DNA of 22,775 nt from Hallerella sp963656065 (GCA_963656065.1 CAVKGV010000025.1:1-22775), one strand, 5' to 3'; counted from the stretch's first letter, positions 1-6,151 are shown. Program-made: numbers and translations. Notes: generated by a model not told the origin, from the sequence alone.

Positions 1-54
1 CTGCCCTCGGCTATCGAAATGGCAGAACTCGCATTCCTTTTGTTCTTCGGTCAT
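1..54 (-). CDS. Partial small protein with CxxC motif (N-terminus only)
   Basis: This is the first 18 codons of a minus-strand gene that runs off the left edge. The peptide starts MTEEQKECEFCHF and contains a Cys-x2-Cys pair, which could be half of a small zinc-binding knuckle; the other half would lie outside the window. A good Shine-Dalgarno (GGAGGA) sits just upstream and lies within the last codons of the neighbouring 39-aa gene, so the two are probably translationally coupled. Nothing more can be said about function. Confidence 0.5.
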   Translation of the reverse strand, partial: MTEEQKECEFCHFDSRGQ

Positions 55-56
55 GG

Positions 57-176
57 CTAATCCTCCAGTCCCATGTAGTCGGCGGTTGGTTCGTGCCATT
101 CCTCATCTTCCCACTTGCGGATGCGCCAGTCCTTGTCGCTTGTAAATTCCTTGAGTCTTATTTCCTTGTATTTCAT
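57..176 (-). CDS. Hypothetical 39-aa protein
   Basis: This is a short, highly charged protein (MKYKEIRLKEF... ending ADYMGLED) rich in Trp, Glu and Lys. It is supported by a strong Shine-Dalgarno in the string CAGGAGAAAACACG right before the ATG, the same leader used by the SpoVG-like gene. It is the first gene after the terminator at 191-254, so it may be expressed less than the recombination genes or from read-through. I do not recognise a family. Confidence 0.5.
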   Translation of the reverse strand: MKYKEIRLKEFTSDKDWRIRKWEDEEWHEPTADYMGLED

Positions 177-190
177 CGTGTTTTCTCCTG

Positions 191-254
191 AAAAAAAACG
201 GGCCTCCGGCGGCTGGCGGCGTGCCGTGTCGTGGATCTGCCGCCATCGGCCCGT
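191..254 (-). terminator. Rho-independent terminator of the recombination operon
   Basis: In the minus-strand transcript, ACGGGCC (reverse strand of 248-254) pairs with GGCCCGT (198-204). A second stem, GGCGGC with GCCGCC (215-220 and 239-244), lies inside, and a run of eight U (plus-strand A191-A198) follows. It lies directly after the stop codon of the annealing-protein gene. The hairpin is branched but very G+C rich, and the U-tract is unusually good for this sequence. Confidence 0.75.
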
Positions 255-265
255 GCCGTCGTTTC

Positions 266-1246
266 CTAGTCGAAGAGGCCCTCTTCGGGGGCGGCGTCCG
301 TTTCCGCGGCCTTGGGCGCTTCCGCCTGTTCCTGCGCCTTCGCCTCGGGTTTCCTCGGCGCCGGGGCCTTGCGCTTCGCCTGCGCCTTCTCGGCTTCCTG
401 CTCGCGCTTCGCCCCGATGACGGACGCCCACGAGGTCTCGCCGTCGCGGAGGGCGGAGAACGTGCCGCGCAGCCCCTGGAGTTCCGCCGGGGAAAGGGTG
501 TCGAGCGAGTGCCCGACGTATTCCTTCAGCTCGTCGGCGGGGACGCCCATCTGCGCGAAGGAATCCAGGACCAGGCGTCTCGCGAGGTCCGGGTCCTGCG
601 CGTCGCGGTTCGCGAGGGTCTCGCGGACGACGTGCAGCGCCTCGTCCACGATGTCGCCCGGCACGATGCGGAGGCCGAGCGTGCGGACCGCCTTGGAGAC
701 CAGGGCGTTCTGCTTGTTCAGGATGTCGTCGTCGGTCGCGTGGAGTACGAAGACCGGCTTCCCGAAGCTGTTGGTCCTGATGCGGACCGGCTTCTCGCCG
801 TCCGGGCAGCGGCTGCGCTCAACCGTCTTCGACACCGTCACGTCCTGCGAGTAGTAGGTGTTGGTTTCCAGGTCGGTGACGGCCACGCGGACGACTCGCT
901 TCTCGGTGTCGTCGTGGAGGGTCGCCGTCTCGGTCAGCACGTTCCGCATGTTGCGGAGCGCGGCCTCGACGAAGCGGATGCTCGGGCCCTCGATCCCCTT
1001 GCCGACGGGCTTCCTGTAGATGGCCACCGCGGCGAAGCTCGGGCGCCTGGCGTCCCGGAGCAGGTCCTGCCGGAACCTGTCGATGTCCCTCGGGCGGGCG
1101 AGCGCCATCTTGTAGCGGGCCTCGACTATCGCCTTCTGCTGCGCGGCCATCGCGGCTATCGCCAGTTCCGCCGCCGTCGCCTGTGTCTCCTGTGCCGCCG
1201 GGAGCTGTCCCCGCGCGGCGTCCGTATTGACCATTTCTGTCGTCAT
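266..1246 (-). CDS. Putative single-strand annealing (recombination) protein
   Basis: This 326-aa protein is likely the single-strand annealing partner of the YqaJ-type nuclease encoded just upstream; annealase plus exonuclease is the usual phage recombination pair. What is visible is a compact central region (about residues 45-240) with phrases such as RRPSFAAVAIY, GPSIRFVEAA, VAVTDLETNTYYSQ and NALVSKAVRTLGLR. These resemble a recurrent phage family found beside RecT/YqaJ genes. A low-complexity Ala/Lys/Glu/Pro linker follows, ending in the short acidic tip EEGLFD, reminiscent of SSB-type protein-interaction tails. It is not a textbook RecT, Red-beta or Erf sequence, so the role comes mainly from context. 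The start is fixed by AAGGAGAAAACAAG before the ATG, and 19 nt separate it from the nuclease gene. Confidence 0.6.
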   Translation of the reverse strand: MTTEMVNTDAARGQLPAAQETQATAAELAIAAMAAQQKAIVEARYKMALARPRDIDRFRQDLLRDARRPSFAAVAIYRKPVGKGIEGPSIRFVEAALRNMRNVLTETATLHDDTEKRVVRVAVTDLETNTYYSQDVTVSKTVERSRCPDGEKPVRIRTNSFGKPVFVLHATDDDILNKQNALVSKAVRTLGLRIVPGDIVDEALHVVRETLANRDAQDPDLARRLVLDSFAQMGVPADELKEYVGHSLDTLSPAELQGLRGTFSALRDGETSWASVIGAKREQEAEKAQAKRKAPAPRKPEAKAQEQAEAPKAAETDAAPEEGLFD

Positions 1247-1265
1247 CTTGTTTTCTCCTTGGTTG

Positions 1266-2207
1266 TCATCTGAGGACGAAGCGGCGCACGCCCTTCTTCG
1301 TCCGGGTGTTGAGTTCCAGAATCCCGGCGTACGCCGGGTCGGACGCGAAGGACTGCGCGACGGCTTTCCAGTCGGTCTCCGTCCCGTCCTTCGAGTTCTT
1401 CCACGTGCATACCCCGGGTATCGCGGACGCTTCGCCCATGCGGGCCTTTATGGCGTTCGCGTGCAGGTCCTTTTCCTCCCTGGCCGCCCTCTCCCTCGCC
1501 GCCGCCTCGCGGTAGCCTTCCGCATGGGCGAGGATTTCCGGCGTCGCCTCGGCGGTCGCGTCCGGGTCGCCGTCGGCGAAGCGGGACTTCAGCCACCCGG
1601 TGTCCGCCTCGCACCCGGTCGGCTCCGGCATCTCGCCGGATTCCACCCTTTCCCAGAACCTGTCCGCCTCGGCGGCGATTCTCGCTATCAGCCCGTCGTC
1701 GCGCATGACCTGGTAGATGCGGAACTCCTGCCCGGAGAAGAGGACGGCGAGGTGCGCCATGGGGGCGCCCGTCACCGCCATCTGCACGGCGAGCTGGGTC
1801 CGGTAGTAGTCGGGGATCCCGTCCGAACCCTCGTCGCCCCATTCCGGCCCCTTGATCCGTATGTTCTTTGCGTCCACCGGGCATCCGAGGTCGCGGTTGA
1901 ACCCGTCGAGGGACGCGCCCAGGCGCGGGTATTCCGGGGATGTGCGCAGCTCGTAGGCGTCGCAGTATTCCATGTCGCAGCCCTGCACCTCGGCGTAGCG
2001 CTCGAGGATGCTGCGCTCCAGCTTCTTGCCCCAGTACATGGCCTCGGTCTCCGGGACCATGTCGTCCTCGCCGCGCTTGGATCGCCACACGGAGAGCGGG
2101 GACGACCATTTCGAGATCCCGAGGATGGCCGCCGCGTCCGTCCCCGTGACGAACTTCCGGCGCTTTTCCAGCCACGCCCGCTTTTTCGATTCGTCGATTA
2201 CCGGCAT
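1266..2207 (-). CDS. YqaJ-like viral recombinase / lambda-type exonuclease
   Basis: This 313-aa nuclease of the YqaJ/PD-(D/E)xK superfamily resects double-stranded DNA ends during phage recombination. The family pattern is clear: an N-terminal GTDAAAILGIS segment (about residues 22-32), the acidic helix GKKLERSI with Glu64, GASLDGF with Asp101, VDAKN supplying the D-x-K pair (Asp112, Lys114), and YYRTQLAVQMAVTG with Gln138. A C-terminal extension of about 100 residues follows the core and is mostly helical and charged. The Shine-Dalgarno (AAGGAG) lies inside the last codons of the upstream DUF1351-like gene, with only 2 nt between stop and start, so the two are coupled. Much longer reading-frame extensions upstream are antisense shadow. 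Confidence 0.9.
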   Translation of the reverse strand: MPVIDESKKRAWLEKRRKFVTGTDAAAILGISKWSSPLSVWRSKRGEDDMVPETEAMYWGKKLERSILERYAEVQGCDMEYCDAYELRTSPEYPRLGASLDGFNRDLGCPVDAKNIRIKGPEWGDEGSDGIPDYYRTQLAVQMAVTGAPMAHLAVLFSGQEFRIYQVMRDDGLIARIAAEADRFWERVESGEMPEPTGCEADTGWLKSRFADGDPDATAEATPEILAHAEGYREAAARERAAREEKDLHANAIKARMGEASAIPGVCTWKNSKDGTETDWKAVAQSFASDPAYAGILELNTRTKKGVRRFVLR

Positions 2208-2209
2208 CG

Positions 2210-3232
2210 CTATTTCTCCTTGACCGTGAATCTTACGTGCGGGATTTTCCCCCTGTAGATTGCGAGGCATATCCCCTTCGCCATGTCCTCGTCGCCGAGG
2301 GTGTATCCGAGGATTGCGGCCTTGAGTTCCCGGCAGGCCCGCTTCAGCTCGTCGTCGGTGGCGGGCTTCGGGGTTTCCGGTTCCTGCGCCCTCGCGGCCT
2401 CCGCCGCCCTCGCCCTTTCCACGGCCTCCCGGCGCGCCTTCTCGGCCTCGGCGGCCCTGCGTTCCGCCTCCTCCTGCGCCTTGCGCGCGGCTTCCAGTTT
2501 CCGGGCCTGTTCCGCTTCGCGGCGTTCGGATTCCTCTTTCGCCATGCGCTCGGCCTCCTCCCGGATTTTCCGTTCGCGCACGATGCGGTCGGCCTCTTCC
2601 TGTTTCGCCCGGAGTTCCTCGAGTTCCCTCTGTTCGGCCTCCCTGCGGAGCGCCCTGTCGAGCAGCAGCCCCATCGCGTTGAGCTGTCCCTGCATGGCCT
2701 TGCGGGCCGCGTCGAGGCTCTCCTTCCATTCCGACGCGTTCGCCGAGTCGAGCCGCTTCTTCATCGCGTCCATGGCGAGGCGGATCGAGTTGGAGTCGAG
2801 GCCGTCGAGCGCCTTGTACTCTTCCGAGATTTCCGCGATTTTCGCCGTCCGGGCGTCGATCTCCGCGACCGGGGCGAGGATTTCGTCCTGGAGCGCCTCC
2901 ATGTCCCGGCGCCACTTGCGGCGGTTCTCGTCGATGACCTTCGGCAGGGCCTTTAGTTCCGCCACCACGTCCTTCCCGCGCTCGTCCACGCGGGCCTTCA
3001 CCGTCGCGATGTCCCGCGCCGTCTTGCGGATGAGCGCCGCGCCCTCCTTCGTCAGGGGGTCCGCCACCATCGCCCGCGCCTTCCTCGCCACGAAGGCGAA
3101 CAGGGCGTCGAGGCCCTTGCCGTCCGCGAAGAACTCGCGCATCCGCTCTGGCGCCCTCACGACGAGGTCGAGCTGTTCCGTCACTTCGAGGGCCGACGTT
3201 TCCGCCGCCTTCGTTTCCGTCCTTGCGTTCAT
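2210..3232 (-). CDS. DUF1351-like coiled-coil phage protein
   Basis: This 340-aa protein is dominated by heptad-like charged helices. Residues about 40-150 follow the DUF1351 pattern (a helical domain with regularly spaced Lys/Asp and a VAEIDARTAKIAEI-type segment). Residues about 190-290 are a long Glu/Arg/Ala coiled coil. The last 45 residues form a separate small domain ending GKIPHVRFTVKEK. DUF1351 proteins recur in phage operons next to annealing proteins and YqaJ nucleases; their biochemical role is not established. The start is set by AAGGAGAG before the ATG, and the ATG overlaps the stop of the small membrane protein gene (ATGA). Repetitive codons make this region prone to long antisense frames. 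Confidence 0.7.
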   Translation of the reverse strand: MNARTETKAAETSALEVTEQLDLVVRAPERMREFFADGKGLDALFAFVARKARAMVADPLTKEGAALIRKTARDIATVKARVDERGKDVVAELKALPKVIDENRRKWRRDMEALQDEILAPVAEIDARTAKIAEISEEYKALDGLDSNSIRLAMDAMKKRLDSANASEWKESLDAARKAMQGQLNAMGLLLDRALRREAEQRELEELRAKQEEADRIVRERKIREEAERMAKEESERREAEQARKLEAARKAQEEAERRAAEAEKARREAVERARAAEAARAQEPETPKPATDDELKRACRELKAAILGYTLGDEDMAKGICLAIYRGKIPHVRFTVKEK

Positions 3233-3414
3233 TTTCTCTCCTTTGCGTTTTCCGCGAGTTTCCTTTTCTTTTCCCATTCCCCGTAGATGAATTCCTTGGA
3301 GTATCTCCGTTCCTCGCGCCTTGCCGCGATTTTCGCCCCGGCCCACGCGGCGATGCCGCCCAGTGCGAAGATTCCCGTGAGGACGAATATCGTCGCCACC
3401 TGCGCGCCCGTCAT
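3229..3414 (-). CDS. Small single-pass membrane protein (61 aa)
   Basis: A hydrophobic segment at residues about 5-27 (VATIFVLTGIFALGGIAAW) is followed by a strongly basic, charged tail ending in ...NAKERK. The profile is that of a small inner-membrane protein with a cytoplasmic charged tail. It overlaps its neighbours by ATGA at both ends, so it is translated by coupling in the middle of the recombination operon. A purine-rich Shine-Dalgarno (GGGGGGAAGG) precedes the ATG. I do not recognise a family; the function could range from membrane anchoring of replication to superinfection exclusion, without direct support for either. Confidence 0.6.
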   Translation of the reverse strand: MTGAQVATIFVLTGIFALGGIAAWAGAKIAARREERRYSKEFIYGEWEKKRKLAENAKERK

Positions 3415-3578
3415 CCTTCCCCCCTCGGCGTGAGCGGGCAGTAGGCGAACGCCGTCGCCCCGGTCCCGATTTTCGCTTCCACCGCCTCGGCGAACGTGCC
3501 GATTCCCCACGGCTCCCAGCCATTCTCCGTCTTGAGCGAGATGATGCCGGTTTTCGCTTTCTTCGTCGTCGCGTTCAT
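3411..3578 (-). CDS. Hypothetical 55-aa protein
   Basis: This small protein (starts MNATTKKAKTGIIS, contains ENGWEPWGIGTF, ends PLTPRGEG) has no recognised family. Three things support it as a real gene. It has a good Shine-Dalgarno (GGGAGG). Its ATG shares a base with the stop of the SpoVG-like gene (TGATG). Its own stop overlaps the start of the membrane-protein gene (ATGA). Without it there would be a 160-bp hole in an otherwise seamless operon. Confidence 0.6.
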   Translation of the reverse strand: MNATTKKAKTGIISLKTENGWEPWGIGTFAEAVEAKIGTGATAFAYCPLTPRGEG

Positions 3579-3904
3579 CACTTGCCTCCCTTGGCTTGTT
3601 CCGCCCGGTACTTTTCGAGGACGACTTCCTCGACGTGCTCCCGGAGTTCCCGGGTAATCGGGAAGAAGATGCTCCGGTAGTCCTCGCCCTTGTAGAACGG
3701 GTCGTTCGGGTAGCTGACGTAGAGTCCGCCCTCGCCCTCCACGACCCGGAGCTGGTTGAGCGTGAGCTGGTCGTTCAGCGTCACCGCGGCTATCGCCCTG
3801 ATGCGCCCCGTGTCGATCCCGTCCTTGAAGATTCCGACCCAGACGCGGGTCACCGCGAGCGTGTCGTAGGCCCTGGCCTCTTTCCTTGTTCCTGTCTTTT
3901 CCAT
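3578..3904 (-). CDS. SpoVG-like nucleic-acid-binding protein
   Basis: This 108-aa protein matches the SpoVG family along nearly its whole length. Residues about 15-100 contain VTRVWVGIF, GRIRAIAAVTLND, LRVVEGEGGLYVSYPND, a DYRSIFFPIT segment and a final helix ending EEVVLEKY, all in the canonical order. SpoVG proteins are small dimeric DNA/RNA-binding regulators in Firmicutes and spirochaetes; phage copies are known but their role is unclear. Here it sits inside the recombination operon, so a role in early regulation or DNA metabolism is a reasonable inference. The start has the strong leader CAGGAGAAAACACA. The last base of its stop codon is the first base of the next ATG. Confidence 0.8.
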   Translation of the reverse strand: MEKTGTRKEARAYDTLAVTRVWVGIFKDGIDTGRIRAIAAVTLNDQLTLNQLRVVEGEGGLYVSYPNDPFYKGEDYRSIFFPITRELREHVEEVVLEKYRAEQAKGGK

Positions 3905-3944
3905 TGTGTTTTCTCCTGTTGGTTGCCTGGTTGAAAATTTCCCT

Positions 3945-4175
3945 TTACGTCCTGACCTTGCCGCGCCTTTCCGCCCAGTCCTCCAGGAAGGACTTCCTGA
4001 ACCACACGCGGGAGCGCGGCTTGTGGCGGAACCATTCCAGGGGCGGCCTGAGCAGCCCCCGGGCGGACTTCGCCATCATGATGTCGAGCGTCGAGCGGCA
4101 GCAACCGAGGTATTCCGCCGCCGCGTCCGCGGAGATGTATTCCTCCCCGGCGATCGTCTTCTTCGTTTCTTTCAT
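3945..4175 (-). CDS. Small HTH (excisionase/MerR-like) DNA-binding protein
   Basis: This 76-aa protein carries an HTH_17/excisionase-style core: the ISADAAAEYLGCCRSTLDIMM segment (about residues 14-34) looks like helix-turn-helix, followed by a wing-like basic stretch and FRKSFLEDW. Such proteins act as excisionases, or as transcriptional or replication accessory factors. The ATG overlaps the stop of the 283-aa gene (ATGA), and the Shine-Dalgarno GGAG lies in that gene's last codons. No integrase is visible nearby, so an excisionase role cannot be assigned. Confidence 0.6.
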   Translation of the reverse strand: MKETKKTIAGEEYISADAAAEYLGCCRSTLDIMMAKSARGLLRPPLEWFRHKPRSRVWFRKSFLEDWAERRGKVRT

Positions 4176-5023
4176 GTTTCGTTCTCCATGTTCGAGATTC
4201 TCTTCTTCACGTAGGCCCTGCACGCGGCCTTCCAGTTCCTGATGGGCCTGCCGTCCCTGTCGAGGCCCGCCCGGTCGCCGTAGGTCATCTCCCACCACTC
4301 CCGGCACAGCATCTCGTGCAGGCAGGCGTCCGACGCGAAGGCGTACAGCTCCTCCAGCGTCGGGGGTTCCGGCCTTTTTTCCGCCCCGGGGGAACGGCGG
4401 ACGGTTAGCAGCCCGTCCGCCCCCCGCTCCGAACCGCCTTCCCGAATGGATTTTCCGTAGGAGCTTTGCATCTTGCTGGCGGATTTACCGGGGCGCTTTT
4501 GAAAGTCGGCGGAGACGTTGCCAGATTCCGGAACATCCCCTTGCGGGGTCAAGTTGTCCACCGCGCCCTCGCGGGTAGCGGCGTCTCCGCCTAAGGTCTG
4601 CGCGCGGACGGTGGTAGCTTCTCCAGCGTCGTCCCAATCCTCGCGGGCATGGGCGTCCGCGCGCTCTAAGTTTTGCCCTGCCGGGGCTGTGGCGCCTTCG
4701 TCGTTCAGCGCCTCCCCGTTGCCGGAAGAGGTCCCCGGCAGGGTGGGGTTTACCAGAACCTCCAGATTCTGTTTCTTGCGGGCGGCCCGTTCGCGGGCGA
4801 CCCGGGCCTTGCCACCCTTGGAACCGGCCGAGCGCTTTCCGTCGATGAACGTTTCCGCTTCGGCGAGCAGTCTGTCGGCGAATGCCGAGCGCCCGGCGCG
4901 GCGGTACAGGAGCCCGTCGTGGAAGTCCTTAAGCCACCGCTGGCACGCTTCCGCGTCGCCAAGGATGTCGCAGACCTCGTCGCCGAACTCACTGAAGACC
5001 AGCTGCACCTTGTTCACCGCCAT
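4172..5023 (-). CDS. Putative replication-associated protein (two domains with low-complexity linker)
   Basis: This 283-aa protein has three parts. The N-terminal helical region (about 1-85) ends in a KGGKARVARERAARKKQ basic stretch and is loosely like the DUF6291 N-terminus. Residues about 90-215 are low-complexity and probably disordered. The C-terminal domain of about 60 residues carries PPTLEELYAFASD and GRPIRNWKAACRAYV. That C-terminal pattern (a proline-led helix, then a basic NWKAA helix) is common at the end of phage replication-initiation or DnaD-like proteins, so a role in primosome or replisome loading is inferred. It lies second in the early operon, downstream of the 51-aa gene with only 2 nt between stop and start. 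Confidence 0.45.
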   Translation of the reverse strand: MAVNKVQLVFSEFGDEVCDILGDAEACQRWLKDFHDGLLYRRAGRSAFADRLLAEAETFIDGKRSAGSKGGKARVARERAARKKQNLEVLVNPTLPGTSSGNGEALNDEGATAPAGQNLERADAHAREDWDDAGEATTVRAQTLGGDAATREGAVDNLTPQGDVPESGNVSADFQKRPGKSASKMQSSYGKSIREGGSERGADGLLTVRRSPGAEKRPEPPTLEELYAFASDACLHEMLCREWWEMTYGDRAGLDRDGRPIRNWKAACRAYVKKRISNMENET

Positions 5024-5025
5024 TT

Positions 5026-5181
5026 TCAGTCCTTCTTCGTCCCGAACTGGGCCATGACGGCCTCGGAGATTACCGCGCCGAGGCTCATGCGGATGCCCTG
5101 GCTCTGCCGCCTCGCCCGTTCTTCCTCGGCGGTCCTTGCCGCCACCTGGCTTACCGACACCGCGCGTGATTGCTGTTCCAT
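5026..5181 (-). CDS. Hypothetical 51-aa protein, first gene of the minus-strand operon
   Basis: This short protein (starts MEQQSRAVSVSQV, ends VMAQFGTKKD) is rich in Arg, Glu and Ala and predicted mostly helical. It has an excellent Shine-Dalgarno (AAAAGGAG followed by AATAA and ATG) and is the first open frame after the promoter at 5223-5251, giving a leader of roughly 35 nt. No family is recognised. Its position suggests an early-expressed regulator or accessory factor, but nothing in the sequence proves that. Confidence 0.6.
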   Translation of the reverse strand: MEQQSRAVSVSQVAARTAEEERARRQSQGIRMSLGAVISEAVMAQFGTKKD

Positions 5182-5195
5182 TTATTCTCCTTTTG

Positions 5196-5269
5196 TTTCA
5201 TAAAAACTATGATACTTTCATAAATATAAACACTATTTTCATAAAAATCAAGCGGTTTTATAAAAAAAA
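5196..5269. repeat. Operator-like array of TTTCATAAA boxes, 20-21 bp period
   Basis: TTTCATAAA(AA) occurs at 5196-5206, 5216-5224 and 5237-5247, and a degenerate fourth copy (TTTTATAAA) starts at 5256. Start-to-start distances are 20, 21 and about 19 bp, close to two helical turns, so all boxes face the same side of the DNA. The array fills the divergent region between the first HTH gene and the minus-strand operon and overlaps its promoter. That is the classic layout of a phage repressor operator. Confidence 0.65.
5223..5251 (-). promoter_or_regulatory. Sigma70-like promoter of the minus-strand early operon
   Basis: On the minus strand TTGATT (5251-5246) and TATATT (5228-5223) are separated by exactly 17 bp. 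This is the best promoter in the A+T-rich gap between the divergent operons. The -35/-10 region is interleaved with the TTTCATAAA repeats, so repression by a protein bound there would block it directly. Confidence 0.7.
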
Positions 5270-5303
5270 TTATGGTGATAGTGGAAAATCTTAGATTAGA
5301 GGT

Positions 5304-5597
5304 ATGAAAGCAAAGTTTGATTACGCTCAATTCGCATTTAGAATGCGCTATAAATTACGCGAAGTCGCTTCAAAAGTCGGCGCTTCAACGAGTCTTGTTG
5401 GGAATTGGAATTCCGGCGTTGCCGTTCCGAGCTACGAAAAATTGGCAAGTCTTGTTGAGCTGGGGATGACCGCTCAAGAGATGTTCGGCAAGGAAATCGG
5501 CGACCTTCTCGTAAAGAACAGCACGAAGCCCGAATCGGACAGGGGCGAGATAATGGCCGCGGTGAAGGCGGCGCTCGCCGATCTCGGGGGGAGGTGA
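5304..5597 (+). CDS. XRE/Cro-type HTH regulator 1 (likely phage repressor)
   Basis: This 97-aa protein has an XRE-type helix-turn-helix (LREVASKVGASTSLVGNWNSG, about residues 18-38), then SYEKLASLVELGM and a short C-terminal helix (EIMAAVKAALADL) that probably mediates dimerisation. It is a close architectural paralogue of the next gene. It is divergent from the early operon across the TTTCATAAA array, so it is the natural candidate for the repressor acting there. The first half of the gene is visibly A+T-rich compared with its own 3' end and with everything around it, suggesting an exchanged DNA-binding domain. There is no spaced Shine-Dalgarno; TAGATT at 5292-5297 ends 6 nt before the ATG, suggesting a leaderless mRNA. 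Confidence 0.8.
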   Translation: MKAKFDYAQFAFRMRYKLREVASKVGASTSLVGNWNSGVAVPSYEKLASLVELGMTAQEMFGKEIGDLLVKNSTKPESDRGEIMAAVKAALADLGGR

Positions 5598-5887
5598 TGG
5601 ACATCCGCGCTTTCCGCAAGAGGGTCCGGCTGACGGGCCGGGAACTCGCCGACAGGCTCGGTGTGGACCAGACCGCCGTCGTCGCGTGGGAAAAGGGCCG
5701 GAGCTTCCCGAAGTACGCCATCTGCGCGGAGCTAATCCGTCTCGGCATATCTCTCGACGAGCTCTTCGGGCCGGAACTGGGCGCCATGCTCGCGAAGAAC
5801 GGGGACGCGCCCGCCGTGCGTCTCGACCGGGACGAGGTGAAGGCCGCCGTCCGGGAGGCGCTCCGGGACCTGCTCGGGAACGCCTAG
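5597..5887 (+). CDS. XRE/Cro-type HTH regulator 2 (paralogue of regulator 1)
   Basis: This 96-aa protein has an HTH at about residues 10-35 (LTGRELADRLGVDQTAVVAWEKG), then a P.Y...LI.LGIS.DELFG segment and a C-terminal helix (DEVKAAVREALRDL). It shares with regulator 1 the spacing W..G...P.Y, LG, E(M/L)FG.E, KN and DR.E..AAV..AL, so the pair arose by duplication. The start is taken at the ATG that shares a base with the upstream stop (TGATG), with GGGGGGAGG before it; a GTG one codon earlier is an alternative. Unlike regulator 1 it is uniformly G+C-rich. It may be the antagonist (Cro/activator-like) of the switch; this is inference. Confidence 0.8.
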   Translation: MDIRAFRKRVRLTGRELADRLGVDQTAVVAWEKGRSFPKYAICAELIRLGISLDELFGPELGAMLAKNGDAPAVRLDRDEVKAAVREALRDLLGNA

Positions 5888-6004
5888 CGCCTCCGAGGAC
5901 CTTTTCAGAATCAGTTCCAGCGCCCTTGCCGGGTCCGCCTTCCCCTGGACGGCCCTCTTCGCCGCCGTGTAGATGTAGGCCATGCAGGCCGTCGGTTTTT
6001 CCAT
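5732..6004 (-). CDS. Hypothetical 90-aa protein, antisense-overlapping the second HTH gene
   Basis: The start carries the same strong leader as genes of the left operon (CAGGAGAAAAACG, then ATG). The first 41 residues (MEKPTACMAYIYTAAKRA..., KADPARALELIL) read like a normal protein. The remaining 50 residues are antisense to the HTH 2 gene and look like shadow coding. Either this is a real convergent overlap of about 156 bp, or the gene lost its natural 3' end when the regulators were inserted. No family is recognised. Confidence 0.4.
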   Translation of the reverse strand: MEKPTACMAYIYTAAKRAVQGKADPARALELILKRSSEALGVPEQVPERLPDGGLHLVPVETHGGRVPVLREHGAQFRPEELVERYAETD

Positions 6005-6023
6005 CGTTTTTCTCCTGTTTTTC

Positions 6024-6071
6024 AAGCACACCTTAAGCACTGCTTGAGCTGTGCTTAGGCACACCTTAAGC
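6024..6071. repeat. Iteron/operator cluster with 13-bp direct repeats and inverted repeats
   Basis: GCACACCTTAAGC occurs exactly at 6026-6038 and 6059-6071, 33 bp apart (about three helical turns). Between them CCTTAAGCAC faces GTGCTTAGG as an inverted repeat, and AAGCAC half-sites appear at 6024, 6035 and (reversed) 6051. The cluster lies just upstream of the minus-strand gene starting at 6004. It looks like a protein-binding array, either an operator or origin iterons. Confidence 0.6.
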
Positions 6072-6110
6072 CATTACACTCCATCTCACTCCATTTCATT
6101 CCATATATCT
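6071..6110. repeat. Four 10-bp tandem repeats beginning CCAT
   Basis: Consecutive 10-bp units CCATTACACT, CCATCTCACT, CCATTTCATT and CCATATATCT abut one another. They are A+T-rich and pyrimidine-rich relative to the surroundings, have a one-turn period, and directly follow the iteron-like cluster. Confidence 0.6.
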
Positions 6111-6151
6111 ATAGTACCCTCTACTCTACTCCTCTCTTCTCCCTCCTTGTA

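Noticed and set aside
221..1273. Long plus-strand frame opposite the annealing-protein gene
   Set aside because: Arg/Leu/Gly-rich shadow without start signals; the minus gene has a strong ribosome site and a structured protein.
6071..6110. Possible CRISPR array
   Set aside because: The units are 10 bp, abut directly and have no spacers; there are no cas genes in the window.
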